DNA of 64,000 nucleotides from Clostridiales bacterium 1_7_47FAA (GCA_000155435.1 DS990260.1:1349082-1413081), one strand, 5' to 3'; counted from the first letter of the stretch, positions 8,348 to 16,726 are shown. The notes: generated from the letters alone by a model not told the origin. Numbers and translations: made by a program.

Positions 8348-11300
8348 CTATCTCAGCGCCAGCCCCTTATATGCCTCATACCTTGATCTGGCCTCTGCCT
8401 CTGACTTCCGGTAAAGGGCATCTGCTTCTTCAGGGAAAGCCCGCTCCAATGAGGAATAGCGTACCTCGCCCCTTAAGAACTCCCTGTAACTGCCGTCCGG
8501 CTCCTTGCTGTCTAACTGGAATGGATTCCTGCCCTCCTCAGCCAGCGTCGGATTATATCTGTAGAGGTGCCAGTAGCCGGCTTTGACCGCCCGCTTGATT
8601 TCGTCCTGTACCTTTGCCATGCCGCAGCGCAGTCCATGGTTGATGCACGGCGCGTATGCGATGATCAGGGACGGTCCGTTGTAGCCTTCAGCCTCCTTCA
8701 CTGCCTTTAGCAGCTGGGCCTGGTCTGCCCCCATGGCAACCTGGGCAACATATACATCCCCGTAGCTCATGGCCATCATTCCCAGGTCTTTTTTCTTGGT
8801 GCGCTTGCCTGCCGCGGCAAACTGGGCAACAGCGCCGGTGGGCGTTGCCTTGGATGCCTGGCCGCCTGTGTTGGAATACACCTCGGTGTCAAATACCATC
8901 ACATTCACATCCGCTCCCGATGCCAGCACATGGTCCAGGCCGCCGTAGCCAATATCATATGCCCAGCCGTCGCCTCCGAACATCCAGACGGATTTCTTCA
9001 CCAGATGTTTTTCATTTTCCAGGGCAAATGCTGCCTCCTGCGCCACGGCGCTGCCTTTATAGCTGTGAAGCGCCGCCTTTAGCGCCTGGCTTACCTCCTT
9101 GGTGGCTTCTTTATCATCAAAATGCGCCAGCCACTGGACCGCTGCTTCCTTCAGCCTCCCATCATCCGACTTCCCTGCAATTTCCTCAATCCTCAGGCAC
9201 AGGCTGTTCCTCTGCTGGTCGGCCCCAAGATAGATACCCATGCCGAACTCCGCATTGTTCTCAAACAGGGAACCGCCAACGGCCGGGCCCTGCCCCTTCT
9301 TATTCGTGGTGTAGGGGAAGCTTGGGAAGCTGGTCGCCCATACCTGGCTGCATCCCGTGGCAGTTGCAATATACATCCTGTCGCCGAATAACTGGGTTAC
9401 AAGTTTGGCATAAGGCGTTTCCCCGCAGCCCGCACATGCGCCGGAGAATTCCAGCAGCGGCTGTTCAAACTGGCTTCCCTTTACATTGGCAGTGCCGAAT
9501 GGATTCCTGATTTCAGGAAGCCCTTCCGTGTAATCCCAGATTGCAGCCTCCTTCCTCTCTTCCTCCAGAGGCTTCATGGTAAGGGCCTTTTCCTTTGCAG
9601 GGCAGACATTGGCGCAGCTTCCGCAGCCAGAGCAGTCCATGACGGAAACAGCCATGTGGAACACATACCCTTCCCCTCCCTTTCCGATGGCCTTTGCTGT
9701 CTTCATCCCTTTTGGGGCGTCCTGGACCTCCTCCTCAGTGAGAAGCAGGGGGCGGATGACCGCATGGGGGCATACGTAAGCACACTGGTTGCACTGGATG
9801 CATGTATCAGGATTCCAGGAGGGCACCTTAACCCCAATCCCGCGTTTCTCATACTTGGATGTTCCCTGGGGCATGGTCCCGTCGGCATGGTCCTCGTAGA
9901 ACGCGGATACGGGAATGGTATCTCCCTTCATACTGTTCACCGGCTCCAGTATCCTTGTGATGAACTTAGGTTTCCCTCCGGTGTCCTTTGGCCTGTCCGG
10001 CTCAAGCCCGGACCAGGCTTTTGGCACATCCACCTTCACAAGGTGTCCCACGCCCGCGTCCACGGCGGCGTAGTTCATGTTCACCACTGCCTCACCCTTA
10101 TTGCCATAGGATTTAAGGATGGCTTCCTTCATATACCTGGACGCGTCCTCTGCCGGGATGATATTTGCAATTTTGAAAAATGCCGACTGGAGCACGGTGT
10201 TTGTACGGCTTCCCAGCCCCAGCCCCGCAGCAATGCCCACGGAATCAATGATGTAAAGGTTAATCTTCTTGTCCGCAATTGCCTTCCTCATATACGCGGG
10301 CAGATGGCTGTCCAGCTCCTCTTCCTTCCAGTCACAGGCAAGCAGCAGGCTGCCGCCCTCCTTTAAATCCGACACAATATCATACTTGTCAATGTACGCC
10401 TGGTTATGGCAGGCCACAAAATCCGCCTTGTTCACCAGATAAGCGCTTCGGATGGGCGAGTTGCCGAAACGCAGATGGCTCTTGGTGACGCCCCCTGATT
10501 TCTTGCCGTCATACTCAAAGTAGGCCTGTACATGCATATCGGTGTGGTCACCGATGATCTTAATGGTATTCTTGTTGGCTCCCACGGTCCCGTCTGAGCC
10601 AAGTCCCCAGAACTTACAGCTGACCGTGCCCTCCGGGATGATATCCAGCTCCTCCCCATAGGGGATGGAATGGTGGGTCACATCATCCACAATACCGATG
10701 GTGTAATGATTCCTTGGGTCCGGGGCCTCCATGTTCCCATACATGGCCGCAACCTGTGCCGGAGTCGTATCCTTGCTTGCCAGGCCGAAACGGCAGGCAT
10801 ATGCCTTAACCGTGCTTCCTGCATCCAAAAGCACGCTGCAGATTTCCTCAAACAACGGCTCGCCCACAGCCCCAGCCTCCTTATCCCTGTCAAGGACCGT
10901 AATCCTCTTAACGGTTTCCGGAAGTTCCCGGAAAAAATGCTTCGTACTGAACGGGCGGAACAGATGGACTTCCAGATACCCCACCTTCTTCCCCTGGGAC
11001 CTGAGGTAGTCAATTGTCTCCTGGATGGTTCCTGTCACACTGCCCATCCCGACCAGGACCATCTCCGCGTCCGGGCTTCCGTAGTAATTAAACAGCTTAT
11101 AATTCCTGCCCGTAAGCCCGTTAATCTGGTCCATGCAGGCCTCCACCACATCCGGAAGCGCCTCATAGTAAGGGTTGGCAGCCTCCCTCTGCTGGAAATA
11201 TGTATCTGCATTCTGTCCGGTGGTGCGCAGTACCGGGCTTTCAGGATTCAGTCCATTATCCCGGAACCGTTTCAGTTCCTTTTGATCCACCAGCTTCCCA

Positions 11301-11872
11301 AGCTCATCATAATCCAGGCATTCCACCTTCTGGATTTCATGGCTGGTCCTGAACCCGTCAAAAAAATGAAGGAAGGGCACATGCCCCTTAATGGCTGCCA
11401 GATGGGATACGGCGCCTAAATCCATGGCTTCCTGGACCGTGGAGCTGGCCATCATGGCAAACCCGGTCTGGCGGCACGCCATCACATCGGAGTGCTCCGC
11501 GAAAATTGAGATGGCGCTGGTTGCCACATTGCGGCTGGCCACATGCACCACGCCTGGTTTCAGCTGCCCTGCAATACGGAACATGGTGGGGATCATCAGC
11601 ATAAGCCCCTGGGATGCGGTATAGGAGGATGCCAGGACGCCTGCGTCCAGTGCGCCGTGTACAGCGGAGATGGCTCCTGCCTCAGACTGCATCTCCACCA
11701 GCTTCACCGGTGTGCCGAATATATTCTTCTTCCCATGGGCCGCCCATGCATCCACATGCTCTGCCATTGGTGATGAAGGTGTGATAGGATAAATGGCAGC
11801 CACCTCCGTAAATGCATAGGAGGCATATGCCGCTGCTTCGTTTCCATCCATGGTCTTCATGATTTTACCCAT
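8348..11872 (-). CDS. nifJ: pyruvate:ferredoxin (flavodoxin) oxidoreductase, single-chain
   Basis: A chain of 1174 residues, the standard length of homodimeric PFOR. It has the N-terminal TPP-pyrimidine domain (VAAIYPITPSSPMAEHVD), a two-cluster ferredoxin domain (CIQCNQCAYVCPHAV and CSGCGSCANVCPAKEKA), then GACAGCGETPY and the TPP-diphosphate domain (GDGWAYDIGYGGLDHV and NTGGQASKATPTGA). It oxidises pyruvate or another small 2-oxoacid to acyl-CoA and CO2, reducing ferredoxin. Start at ATG 11872 because AGGGAG is 9 nt upstream and the protein then begins MGKIMKTMDGNEAA as family members do; ATG 11899 lacks a site. It is the first gene of the operon behind a LacI-type promoter, so it is likely a pathway-dedicated copy rather than the housekeeping one. 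Confidence 0.95.
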   Translation of the reverse strand: MGKIMKTMDGNEAAAYASYAFTEVAAIYPITPSSPMAEHVDAWAAHGKKNIFGTPVKLVEMQSEAGAISAVHGALDAGVLASSYTASQGLMLMIPTMFRIAGQLKPGVVHVASRNVATSAISIFAEHSDVMACRQTGFAMMASSTVQEAMDLGAVSHLAAIKGHVPFLHFFDGFRTSHEIQKVECLDYDELGKLVDQKELKRFRDNGLNPESPVLRTTGQNADTYFQQREAANPYYEALPDVVEACMDQINGLTGRNYKLFNYYGSPDAEMVLVGMGSVTGTIQETIDYLRSQGKKVGYLEVHLFRPFSTKHFFRELPETVKRITVLDRDKEAGAVGEPLFEEICSVLLDAGSTVKAYACRFGLASKDTTPAQVAAMYGNMEAPDPRNHYTIGIVDDVTHHSIPYGEELDIIPEGTVSCKFWGLGSDGTVGANKNTIKIIGDHTDMHVQAYFEYDGKKSGGVTKSHLRFGNSPIRSAYLVNKADFVACHNQAYIDKYDIVSDLKEGGSLLLACDWKEEELDSHLPAYMRKAIADKKINLYIIDSVGIAAGLGLGSRTNTVLQSAFFKIANIIPAEDASRYMKEAILKSYGNKGEAVVNMNYAAVDAGVGHLVKVDVPKAWSGLEPDRPKDTGGKPKFITRILEPVNSMKGDTIPVSAFYEDHADGTMPQGTSKYEKRGIGVKVPSWNPDTCIQCNQCAYVCPHAVIRPLLLTEEEVQDAPKGMKTAKAIGKGGEGYVFHMAVSVMDCSGCGSCANVCPAKEKALTMKPLEEERKEAAIWDYTEGLPEIRNPFGTANVKGSQFEQPLLEFSGACAGCGETPYAKLVTQLFGDRMYIATATGCSQVWATSFPSFPYTTNKKGQGPAVGGSLFENNAEFGMGIYLGADQQRNSLCLRIEEIAGKSDDGRLKEAAVQWLAHFDDKEATKEVSQALKAALHSYKGSAVAQEAAFALENEKHLVKKSVWMFGGDGWAYDIGYGGLDHVLASGADVNVMVFDTEVYSNTGGQASKATPTGAVAQFAAAGKRTKKKDLGMMAMSYGDVYVAQVAMGADQAQLLKAVKEAEGYNGPSLIIAYAPCINHGLRCGMAKVQDEIKRAVKAGYWHLYRYNPTLAEEGRNPFQLDSKEPDGSYREFLRGEVRYSSLERAFPEEADALYRKSEAEARSRYEAYKGLALR

Positions 11873-11951
11873 AATCCATTTCTCCCTTTCTTCAGACATA
11901 CGGTTCTGTCTTATTGTGAATTCGTTGTAATTAATTGTAATATTTAACTGG

Positions 11952-12006
11952 TTTATCGTGTTAGTTTAACGTTTTAGCTTAGCTTTATTATAGTTTTACG
12001 TTTTAG
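11952..12006. promoter_or_regulatory. LacI-type operator cluster, three 13-bp copies
   Basis: TTTATCGTGTTAG (11952-11964) and TTTAACGTTTTAG (11965-11977) stand head to tail, and TTTTACGTTTTAG is at 11994-12006 inside the promoter spacer. The central AACGTT is palindromic, typical of LacI-family sites. The exact 18-mer TTAGTTTAACGTTTTAGC (11961-11978) recurs at 14263-14280 before the OadA-like gene. The adjacent lacI gene is the obvious regulator. Confidence 0.75.
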
Positions 12007-12016
12007 CAAATGTCAA
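11987..12016 (-). promoter_or_regulatory. consensus sigma-A promoter of the PFOR-transporter operon
   Basis: On the minus strand a perfect TTGACA (12016-12011) and a perfect TATAAT (11992-11987) are 18 bp apart. Transcription would start near 11980, with a leader of about 110 nt before PFOR. Operator copies lie between the two hexamers and just downstream, as expected for a strong promoter held down by a repressor. Confidence 0.85.
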
Positions 12017-12273
12017 TACCCACTTTTTATTTTGTATCATTCATACAATTTATTTCTTGCTTATTTGTGCATATTTTAATTTTTCTATGCTGTGTCTTCA
12101 TAATAAATGGAAATTCTGCGGCCTTGTCCTGGTTTGCCTCCATGTCTGCCCCTTACCTCTGGCCGGATGTCCCAATCCTTGACAAATCCCCCTGCACTCC
12201 GTATGATAGAGACAGACTGAACATACAAAAACATCTTACAGGAAAACATTCTGACAGAAAGGAGGTGCAGTCC

Positions 12274-13290
12274 ATGGTGACGATTAAAGACGTAGCTAGC
12301 TTTGCCCAGGTCTCACCCACCACGGTATCCCTGATCATCAATGGCAAGGCAGAGGAACGGCGCATCTCGCCCCTGACCTGTGAGCGGGTCATGCAGGCCA
12401 TGAATACCCTGGGCTACCAGCCCAACCTAAGCGCCAGGCGCCTGCGCTCCAATGAAAAACTGCGCCCCATCATTGCCTTTTACTGGCCCATGGATTACCG
12501 TACCAACATCCTGGCCTCATTCCTCTCCAGCTTCCAGGGAATCATACGCAGGCTGGGTTTTGACTGTGAACTGGTGGTGCAGACCTATGAAAACAATGCA
12601 CTTGAAAAACATTCAGACGGTATCATAAAGAACAGCTACCACGCAGTCATCATAGGCGGCGCATCCTCCCAGGACATTGCATATCTGGAAACCCTGAAAC
12701 CGCAGATTCCCCTTGTGCTGATTAACCGTACATCGGAAAAGTATTCCACGGTGTCAGTGGACACAAGGGAAATGGGACTTCTGGCTGCCCGCCTGTTCCG
12801 GCAGAAAGGATATACCGAGGCAGCGGTCCTGACCTCCAGGCAGCCATACCTGGCCACCGGCCAGCGCACCCAGGCCTTCCTCAATGCATGTTCCCAGATA
12901 GGGATCAGTATTGAGGCTGCCCATATCATCCGGGTGGAGAATACCATGGAAGGAGGGGTTAAGGGAGCGGACGCATACTGCAGCCTTCCTGCCGCCCCAA
13001 AGGCAGTGTTCTGCGATTCAGATTCCATGGCCCTGGGCGCCCTCTATTCCTTCCACCGGCACGGACTGTCACTGCCCCGGGATGTGGAGCTGCTTGCCAT
13101 CGGCTTCCTTGACCCGGAAGCCACCATGTACTCCATCCCCCCTGTCAGCGTCATATCCATGCCCAACAGGGAGGTTATGGAAGGCGCCATCCGCGTGGTC
13201 ATCGACGCCCTGTCCGTATCCGCCGGTGAACCTGTCCATACGCTGATTGAGCCGGAAATCGTGCTGCGCGAAACCTTCAAGGCAGTATAA
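12274..13290 (+). CDS. LacI-family transcriptional regulator of the hydroxy-acid regulon
   Basis: A 338-residue regulator with an N-terminal LacI helix-turn-helix and hinge (TIKDVASFAQVSPTTVSLIINGKAEERR, then ERVMQAMNTLGYQPNLSARRLRS). A periplasmic-binding-protein-like sensor domain follows. Start at ATG 12274, with AAAGGAGG 8 nt upstream; the open frame continues upstream to 12010 but without a site and with unlikely composition. It is transcribed away from the PFOR operon across a shared control region that holds three copies of its likely operator. It probably represses both the minus-strand operon and the plus-strand OadA-like pair. The inducer is unknown, likely the transported hydroxy-acid or a derivative. 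Confidence 0.9.
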   Translation: MVTIKDVASFAQVSPTTVSLIINGKAEERRISPLTCERVMQAMNTLGYQPNLSARRLRSNEKLRPIIAFYWPMDYRTNILASFLSSFQGIIRRLGFDCELVVQTYENNALEKHSDGIIKNSYHAVIIGGASSQDIAYLETLKPQIPLVLINRTSEKYSTVSVDTREMGLLAARLFRQKGYTEAAVLTSRQPYLATGQRTQAFLNACSQIGISIEAAHIIRVENTMEGGVKGADAYCSLPAAPKAVFCDSDSMALGALYSFHRHGLSLPRDVELLAIGFLDPEATMYSIPPVSVISMPNREVMEGAIRVVIDALSVSAGEPVHTLIEPEIVLRETFKAV

Positions 13291-13326
13291 GCCGCCGCAT
13301 ACAGACGGATATGCCGGGAAATGTGA

Positions 13327-14064
13327 ATGCCATATGTTTTGGAAAGGTCATTGTATCCGCTAATGGGGGGTGTTAGCGGTGAGAAGGCATACCTTTTGCG
13401 CCTGTGCCCTGAAAAGGACCCGGCCCCGTTAGTAGCTGCCGCCAAACGTTATCTGGATGAGGATGTGCAGTACGATTATCCTGATTTGATATTCTTTGCG
13501 GGCTTATTGATTTACCGCGCAGTCCGTCCCACACCCAGATGGCAGAAAATCACCGACCTGATTCTTAATATGGCATGCCGGGAACTCGATAGGCTGCTTA
13601 ATAAAGTGATACATAAAGGCAATGTTCCTGTCATGGTATGTTCCCAGCTGGTATACCAGTGCTACGCTGACTGCGGGACAGATTACCGGATCATCCTGAA
13701 GGACGGGTTTCTTGAAACCGGCCTTCCCGGCACAATCCGTCTGGCAGATATGATAGATGATGCATGGGGAGAGAACCTGAGGTACCCTTCCGATCTATTC
13801 CCCGGTAACCTTGACCTGGAAGTCCTGGCCCAGGAATTCTCTTCCGCCCTGAACGAACCCAGTGACGACCTTGCCCTCCTTGGTTCAGGGGAATTGAGGA
13901 ATACGGTCAACCTGGCAGCAGACTTCCTGGATCTTGTGGAACAGGTCCTGAAGCACTCCGGCATCGATATACCGGTACCTGCGCTGTTTGTGGCGCCCAG
14001 CGATTTATTGTGCCATGCAGTGAACCTGCAGCAGTACGGGACAGCTATGATATCCCGTATTTAA
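13327..14064 (+). CDS. hypothetical protein in the hydroxy-acid locus
   Basis: A 245-residue soluble-looking protein that I do not recognise. It has no signal peptide, membrane segment or known catalytic motif. It is leucine- and aspartate-rich, with a fairly regular helical pattern (KITDLILNMACRELDRLLNK, then LAADFLDLVEQVLK). It begins 36 nt after lacI on the same strand and is followed by the operator-controlled OadA-like gene, so it may be co-transcribed with lacI. No good ribosome-binding site is visible at ATG 13327, which leaves the start uncertain; GTG 13379 within GCGGTGAGAAG is another candidate. Coding is supported by length and sensible composition, not by homology. Confidence 0.55.
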   Translation: MPYVLERSLYPLMGGVSGEKAYLLRLCPEKDPAPLVAAAKRYLDEDVQYDYPDLIFFAGLLIYRAVRPTPRWQKITDLILNMACRELDRLLNKVIHKGNVPVMVCSQLVYQCYADCGTDYRIILKDGFLETGLPGTIRLADMIDDAWGENLRYPSDLFPGNLDLEVLAQEFSSALNEPSDDLALLGSGELRNTVNLAADFLDLVEQVLKHSGIDIPVPALFVAPSDLLCHAVNLQQYGTAMISRI

Positions 14065-14180
14065 GCCATGCCTGTTATGGATGTCCGTCTGCCATGCGCC
14101 CCTTTTTAAGGACCAGGCAGACTGACACGGCATATGGCCAGTCATTTCTTTTTTATCCAATACATCCATTCCATTAAAAA

Positions 14181-14196
14181 AACCAGGATCCTGGTT
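14181..14196. repeat. 16-bp perfect palindrome upstream of the OadA-like gene
   Basis: AACCAGGATCCTGGTT is a perfect inverted repeat with no loop and no T-run, so it is more like a protein-binding site than a terminator. It sits 26 bp upstream of the -35 box at 14222, a position suited to an activator or a second repressor. Confidence 0.4.
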
Positions 14197-14221
14197 ATCA
14201 TAAATAATTCCAAATTTCCTC

Positions 14222-14250
14222 TTGACAAAAAATATTATTTAATTTATATT
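14222..14250 (+). promoter_or_regulatory. sigma-A promoter of the OadA-like operon
   Basis: TTGACA (14222-14227) and TATATT (14245-14250) are spaced exactly 17 bp. The predicted start point falls inside the tandem operator at 14254-14279. Confidence 0.8.
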
Positions 14251-14253
14251 TGT

Positions 14254-14279
14254 TTTAACGATTTAGTTTAACGTTTTAG
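14254..14279. promoter_or_regulatory. LacI-type tandem operator over the transcription start
   Basis: TTTAACGATTTAG (14254-14266) and TTTAACGTTTTAG (14267-14279) are abutting direct 13-bp copies. The second is identical to the copy at 11965-11977. Placement immediately after the -10 box predicts repression by blocking initiation, and links this gene pair to the PFOR operon in one regulon. Confidence 0.75.
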
Positions 14280-14311
14280 CAAACTCTACTAAATCGAAAG
14301 GACGTGAATCC

Positions 14312-15709
14312 GTGTTTTGGAAAAAGAAAGGATCATTCCCCTCCGGCCACTCTGCCTCTGACTTCGCAGGCACCGGTTCCCCGGTCAGGTTCAACAGCGT
14401 GGAATTCCGGGATGGGCAGCAGTCCCTGTTTGCAACAAGGATGACCACTGCCGACATGGTTCCCCTGCTCAGCGCCATGGATCAGGTGGGATATGACAGT
14501 ATGGAGATGTGGGGCGGAGCCACATTTGATGTGGCGGTCCGTTTTCTAAAGGAAGACCCCTGGGACCGCATCCGGGAATTTAAGAAATATGTGAAACGTA
14601 CACCGCTTAAAATGGTGCTGCGCGGTCAGAACCTGGTAGGCTATAAAGCTTACCCTGATGATGTTGTTGAGAAGTTTGTTGAAAAAGCGGCGGCGGCTGG
14701 TATTGACGTATTCCTGATATTTGATGCCCTCCAGGACCTGCGCAACTGCGAATCCGCATTCAGGGCAGTTAAAAAAGCAGGAAAGAAAATCGAGGGCTCC
14801 ATCCAGTACAACATAAGCCCCTTCCACACCATAGAAAAATTTGTGGAAAATGGAAAAGAGCAGGAAAAAATGGGTGTTTCCCTGCTCCACGTGGAAGACA
14901 TGGCAGGGCTTATGACCCCGGCCGCTGCCTATGACCTGATAAAAGCATTAAAAGCCGAACTGAAGGTGCCGATCCACCTTCACTGCCACTGTACAGGCGG
15001 AATGGCTGAGATGGCCTATTGGGAAGCCATCCGCGCAGGCGTGGACGGTCTGGATGTGTGCGTCTCTTCCATGTCCATGGGACCGGCCCATCCTCCCATT
15101 GAAAGTTTTGTTACTGCATTAAAGGGAACCAGCCGCGACCCCCACATAGATGTGGCCCAGTTTAAGGCCATCAATGAAGGCTTCCTGGCCCTGCGCAGGA
15201 AATATGCCCAGTTTGAAACCAAACTGATCGGCGTGGACGTGGGATGCCTGGAGCACCAGATACCGGGAGGAATGCTGTCCAATCTGGAAAGCCAGCTCAC
15301 TGCCATGAAGCTATATGACCGCCTTCCCCAGGTCCTGGAAGAAGTAACCAGGGTAAGGGCCGACATGGGCTATCCTCCCCTGGCGACCCCATCCAGCCAG
15401 ATGTGCGGCGCGCAGGCCACTACCAATGTGCTTACAGGAAAACGCTACATGATGGTCAGCAATGAAATCAAGGATTACTGCCGCGGAATGTACGGAATGC
15501 CTCCAGGCCCGGTTTCGCCGGAGCTGCTGGAGGCTGCCCTTGGCAGTGAAAAGCCAGGTACCCAAAAACCGGCGGACATGCTGGCGCCCGGCTACGAAGC
15601 AGCAAAAGCGGAAGCCGGGCCACTGGCCCGCACAGAAGAGGATGTACTTACCTATGCCCTTTTCCCCGCCTATGCACCTGACTTTCTCAGGTCCAAATAT
15701 AATCTGTGA
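14312..15709 (+). CDS. oxaloacetate decarboxylase alpha / pyruvate carboxylase B-type carboxyltransferase, no biotin domain
   Basis: A 465-residue TIM-barrel carboxyltransferase of the HMGL-like family. Landmarks are EFRDGQQSLFATRM, WGGATFDVAVRFLKEDPW, RGQNLVGYKAYPDDVVEKFV, and the metal-site stretch HLHCHCTGGMAEMA. Family members transfer a carboxyl group from oxaloacetate or a similar 3-carboxy-2-oxoacid to biotin, giving pyruvate. There is no C-terminal biotinyl (MKM) domain and no biotin carrier or membrane beta subunit nearby, so either these are elsewhere or the enzyme acts alone on a different beta-keto acid. The start is GTG with AAAGGA 9 nt upstream. It is paired with the small gene at 15750 and controlled by the shared operator. 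Confidence 0.82.
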   Translation: MFWKKKGSFPSGHSASDFAGTGSPVRFNSVEFRDGQQSLFATRMTTADMVPLLSAMDQVGYDSMEMWGGATFDVAVRFLKEDPWDRIREFKKYVKRTPLKMVLRGQNLVGYKAYPDDVVEKFVEKAAAAGIDVFLIFDALQDLRNCESAFRAVKKAGKKIEGSIQYNISPFHTIEKFVENGKEQEKMGVSLLHVEDMAGLMTPAAAYDLIKALKAELKVPIHLHCHCTGGMAEMAYWEAIRAGVDGLDVCVSSMSMGPAHPPIESFVTALKGTSRDPHIDVAQFKAINEGFLALRRKYAQFETKLIGVDVGCLEHQIPGGMLSNLESQLTAMKLYDRLPQVLEEVTRVRADMGYPPLATPSSQMCGAQATTNVLTGKRYMMVSNEIKDYCRGMYGMPPGPVSPELLEAALGSEKPGTQKPADMLAPGYEAAKAEAGPLARTEEDVLTYALFPAYAPDFLRSKYNL

Positions 15710-15749
15710 TACATAAATACATAACATCAATTCATCACTGGAGGTATCA

Positions 15750-16145
15750 ATGAAACAGCAGAACCCAGAAAAACTACTCCGTTCCCAGGAGGTTTTAAAA
15801 GAACTGAAGGAAGCCAGAGGCGGCTCCCTGTTAAACTCCCATCAGGTCATGGGCAATGATCCCAACCTGGTCAATGCATTCTTGCAGCAGTACTTAAACT
15901 GCAATAAACGGGATGTTGAAATCCCAAGAAAATACCGCGAACTGATTGTCATGGCCATCGGCATGGCAACAGGGACATCCACCACCACCAAGGTCCATGC
16001 CGGGCTTGCCCTGGAAAACGGCGCTACCGTGGACGATGTATTTGAGGTAATCCGCATCATCTTCTTTACCTGCGGCGTTTCCAAACTGCTCCCGGCATTA
16101 GAATGCCTGGAAGACTTCTTTGAACCGGTAGGCCTGGAAGATTGA
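15750..16145 (+). CDS. carboxymuconolactone decarboxylase-family protein without the AhpD cysteines
   Basis: A 131-residue all-helical CMD/AhpD-like protein. IPRKYRELIVMAIGMATG and VHAGLALENGATVDDVFEVIRI are the family core. The redox CxxC of AhpD-type members is missing: the position before VHAG reads GTSTTTK, so a peroxidase role is unlikely and a decarboxylase or lactonase-type role remains open. GGAGG is 6 nt before ATG. It starts 40 nt after the OadA-like gene and surely shares its promoter. A partner role with the carboxyltransferase is an inference from this pairing. Confidence 0.8.
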   Translation: MKQQNPEKLLRSQEVLKELKEARGGSLLNSHQVMGNDPNLVNAFLQQYLNCNKRDVEIPRKYRELIVMAIGMATGTSTTTKVHAGLALENGATVDDVFEVIRIIFFTCGVSKLLPALECLEDFFEPVGLED

Positions 16146-16249
16146 ATAACCAGCAGGTATGATTTACCGGTTCCGGAATTGAAAGGCGGGACATGAGGAC
16201 GTGCAATCATTCGAATAATAAAATATTTTTTCATGATTGTGTATATTCT

Positions 16250-16360
16250 CCCGCAACATGTCCATAATAGGAGTATACACGAAAGAGAAAATAATTAATA
16301 CTTATCCTCCCCTTTTTTCCAGGCTCACTGCAAGGTTGCGGTGGGCCTGGATTTTTTCCT
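16250..16360 (+). ncRNA. candidate C-rich small RNA, copy 1
   Basis: No gene fits 16146-16726. This stretch has a TGTATATT element (16240-16247) as a possible -10 box, an inverted repeat GTGTATATTCTCC / GGAGTATACAC (16239-16251 and 16270-16280), and the 23-nt word at 16295-16317. A hairpin CCAGGC...GCCTGG (16319-16350) followed by TTTTTT ends it. The 23-nt word contains TATCCTCCCC, complementary to strong Shine-Dalgarno sequences, as in C-rich regulatory RNAs of Firmicutes. It recurs exactly in copy 2. The promoter is not convincing at -35. Confidence 0.4.
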
Positions 16361-16509
16361 TTAAGTACAAGGAATTGATTCCCTCCCCTGCCGCCAGACC
16401 TGCCATACCGACACGGTAAGACTGGGCGATTCCTCCGTCCAGCCCAAATAGGCCACACCCATAAAGGAAAACCATCTATTTTCAAAATAATTCTTTTACA
16501 TGTATATTC

Positions 16510-16610
16510 AAGAAAAAACAGGCAATAATGAAAATGTTAAGAGAATTCTTAATACTTATCCTCCCCTTTTTAAGAACCCTGCATCCATCATGTGTGCGGG
16601 GTTTCTTTAT
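16510..16610 (+). ncRNA. candidate C-rich small RNA, copy 2
   Basis: This has the same layout as copy 1: TGTATATT at 16501-16508, the identical 23-nt word at 16549-16571, then a hairpin (CCCTGCA pairing with TGCGGGG, 16572-16604) and a T-rich tail. The rest of the two copies differs, so the C-rich word and the terminator appear to be the conserved parts. Confidence 0.4.
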
Positions 16611-16682
16611 TATGGACTGCCCTCATGAGTTCCATCCTCCCCAGCGCACATATATCCTTTCCCCGTCCCGAAAAAGCAAAAT

Positions 16683-16720
16683 AAAAAGCCTCAAGCCCAT
16701 ATCAATCAGCTTGAAGCCTT
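16683..16720 (-). terminator. terminator after the 16727 gene
   Basis: On the minus strand GGCTTCAAGC pairs with GCTTGAGGC and is followed by TTTTTATTTT. It ends the unit containing the AEC transporter and the small unknown gene. Confidence 0.75.
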
Positions 16721-16726
16721 CTATCC

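Noticed and set aside
16231-16485. Minus-strand 84-codon frame through the small-RNA copy 1
   Set aside because: Arginine/glycine-rich, no family resemblance, and the frame spans a terminator hairpin and a repeated noncoding word.
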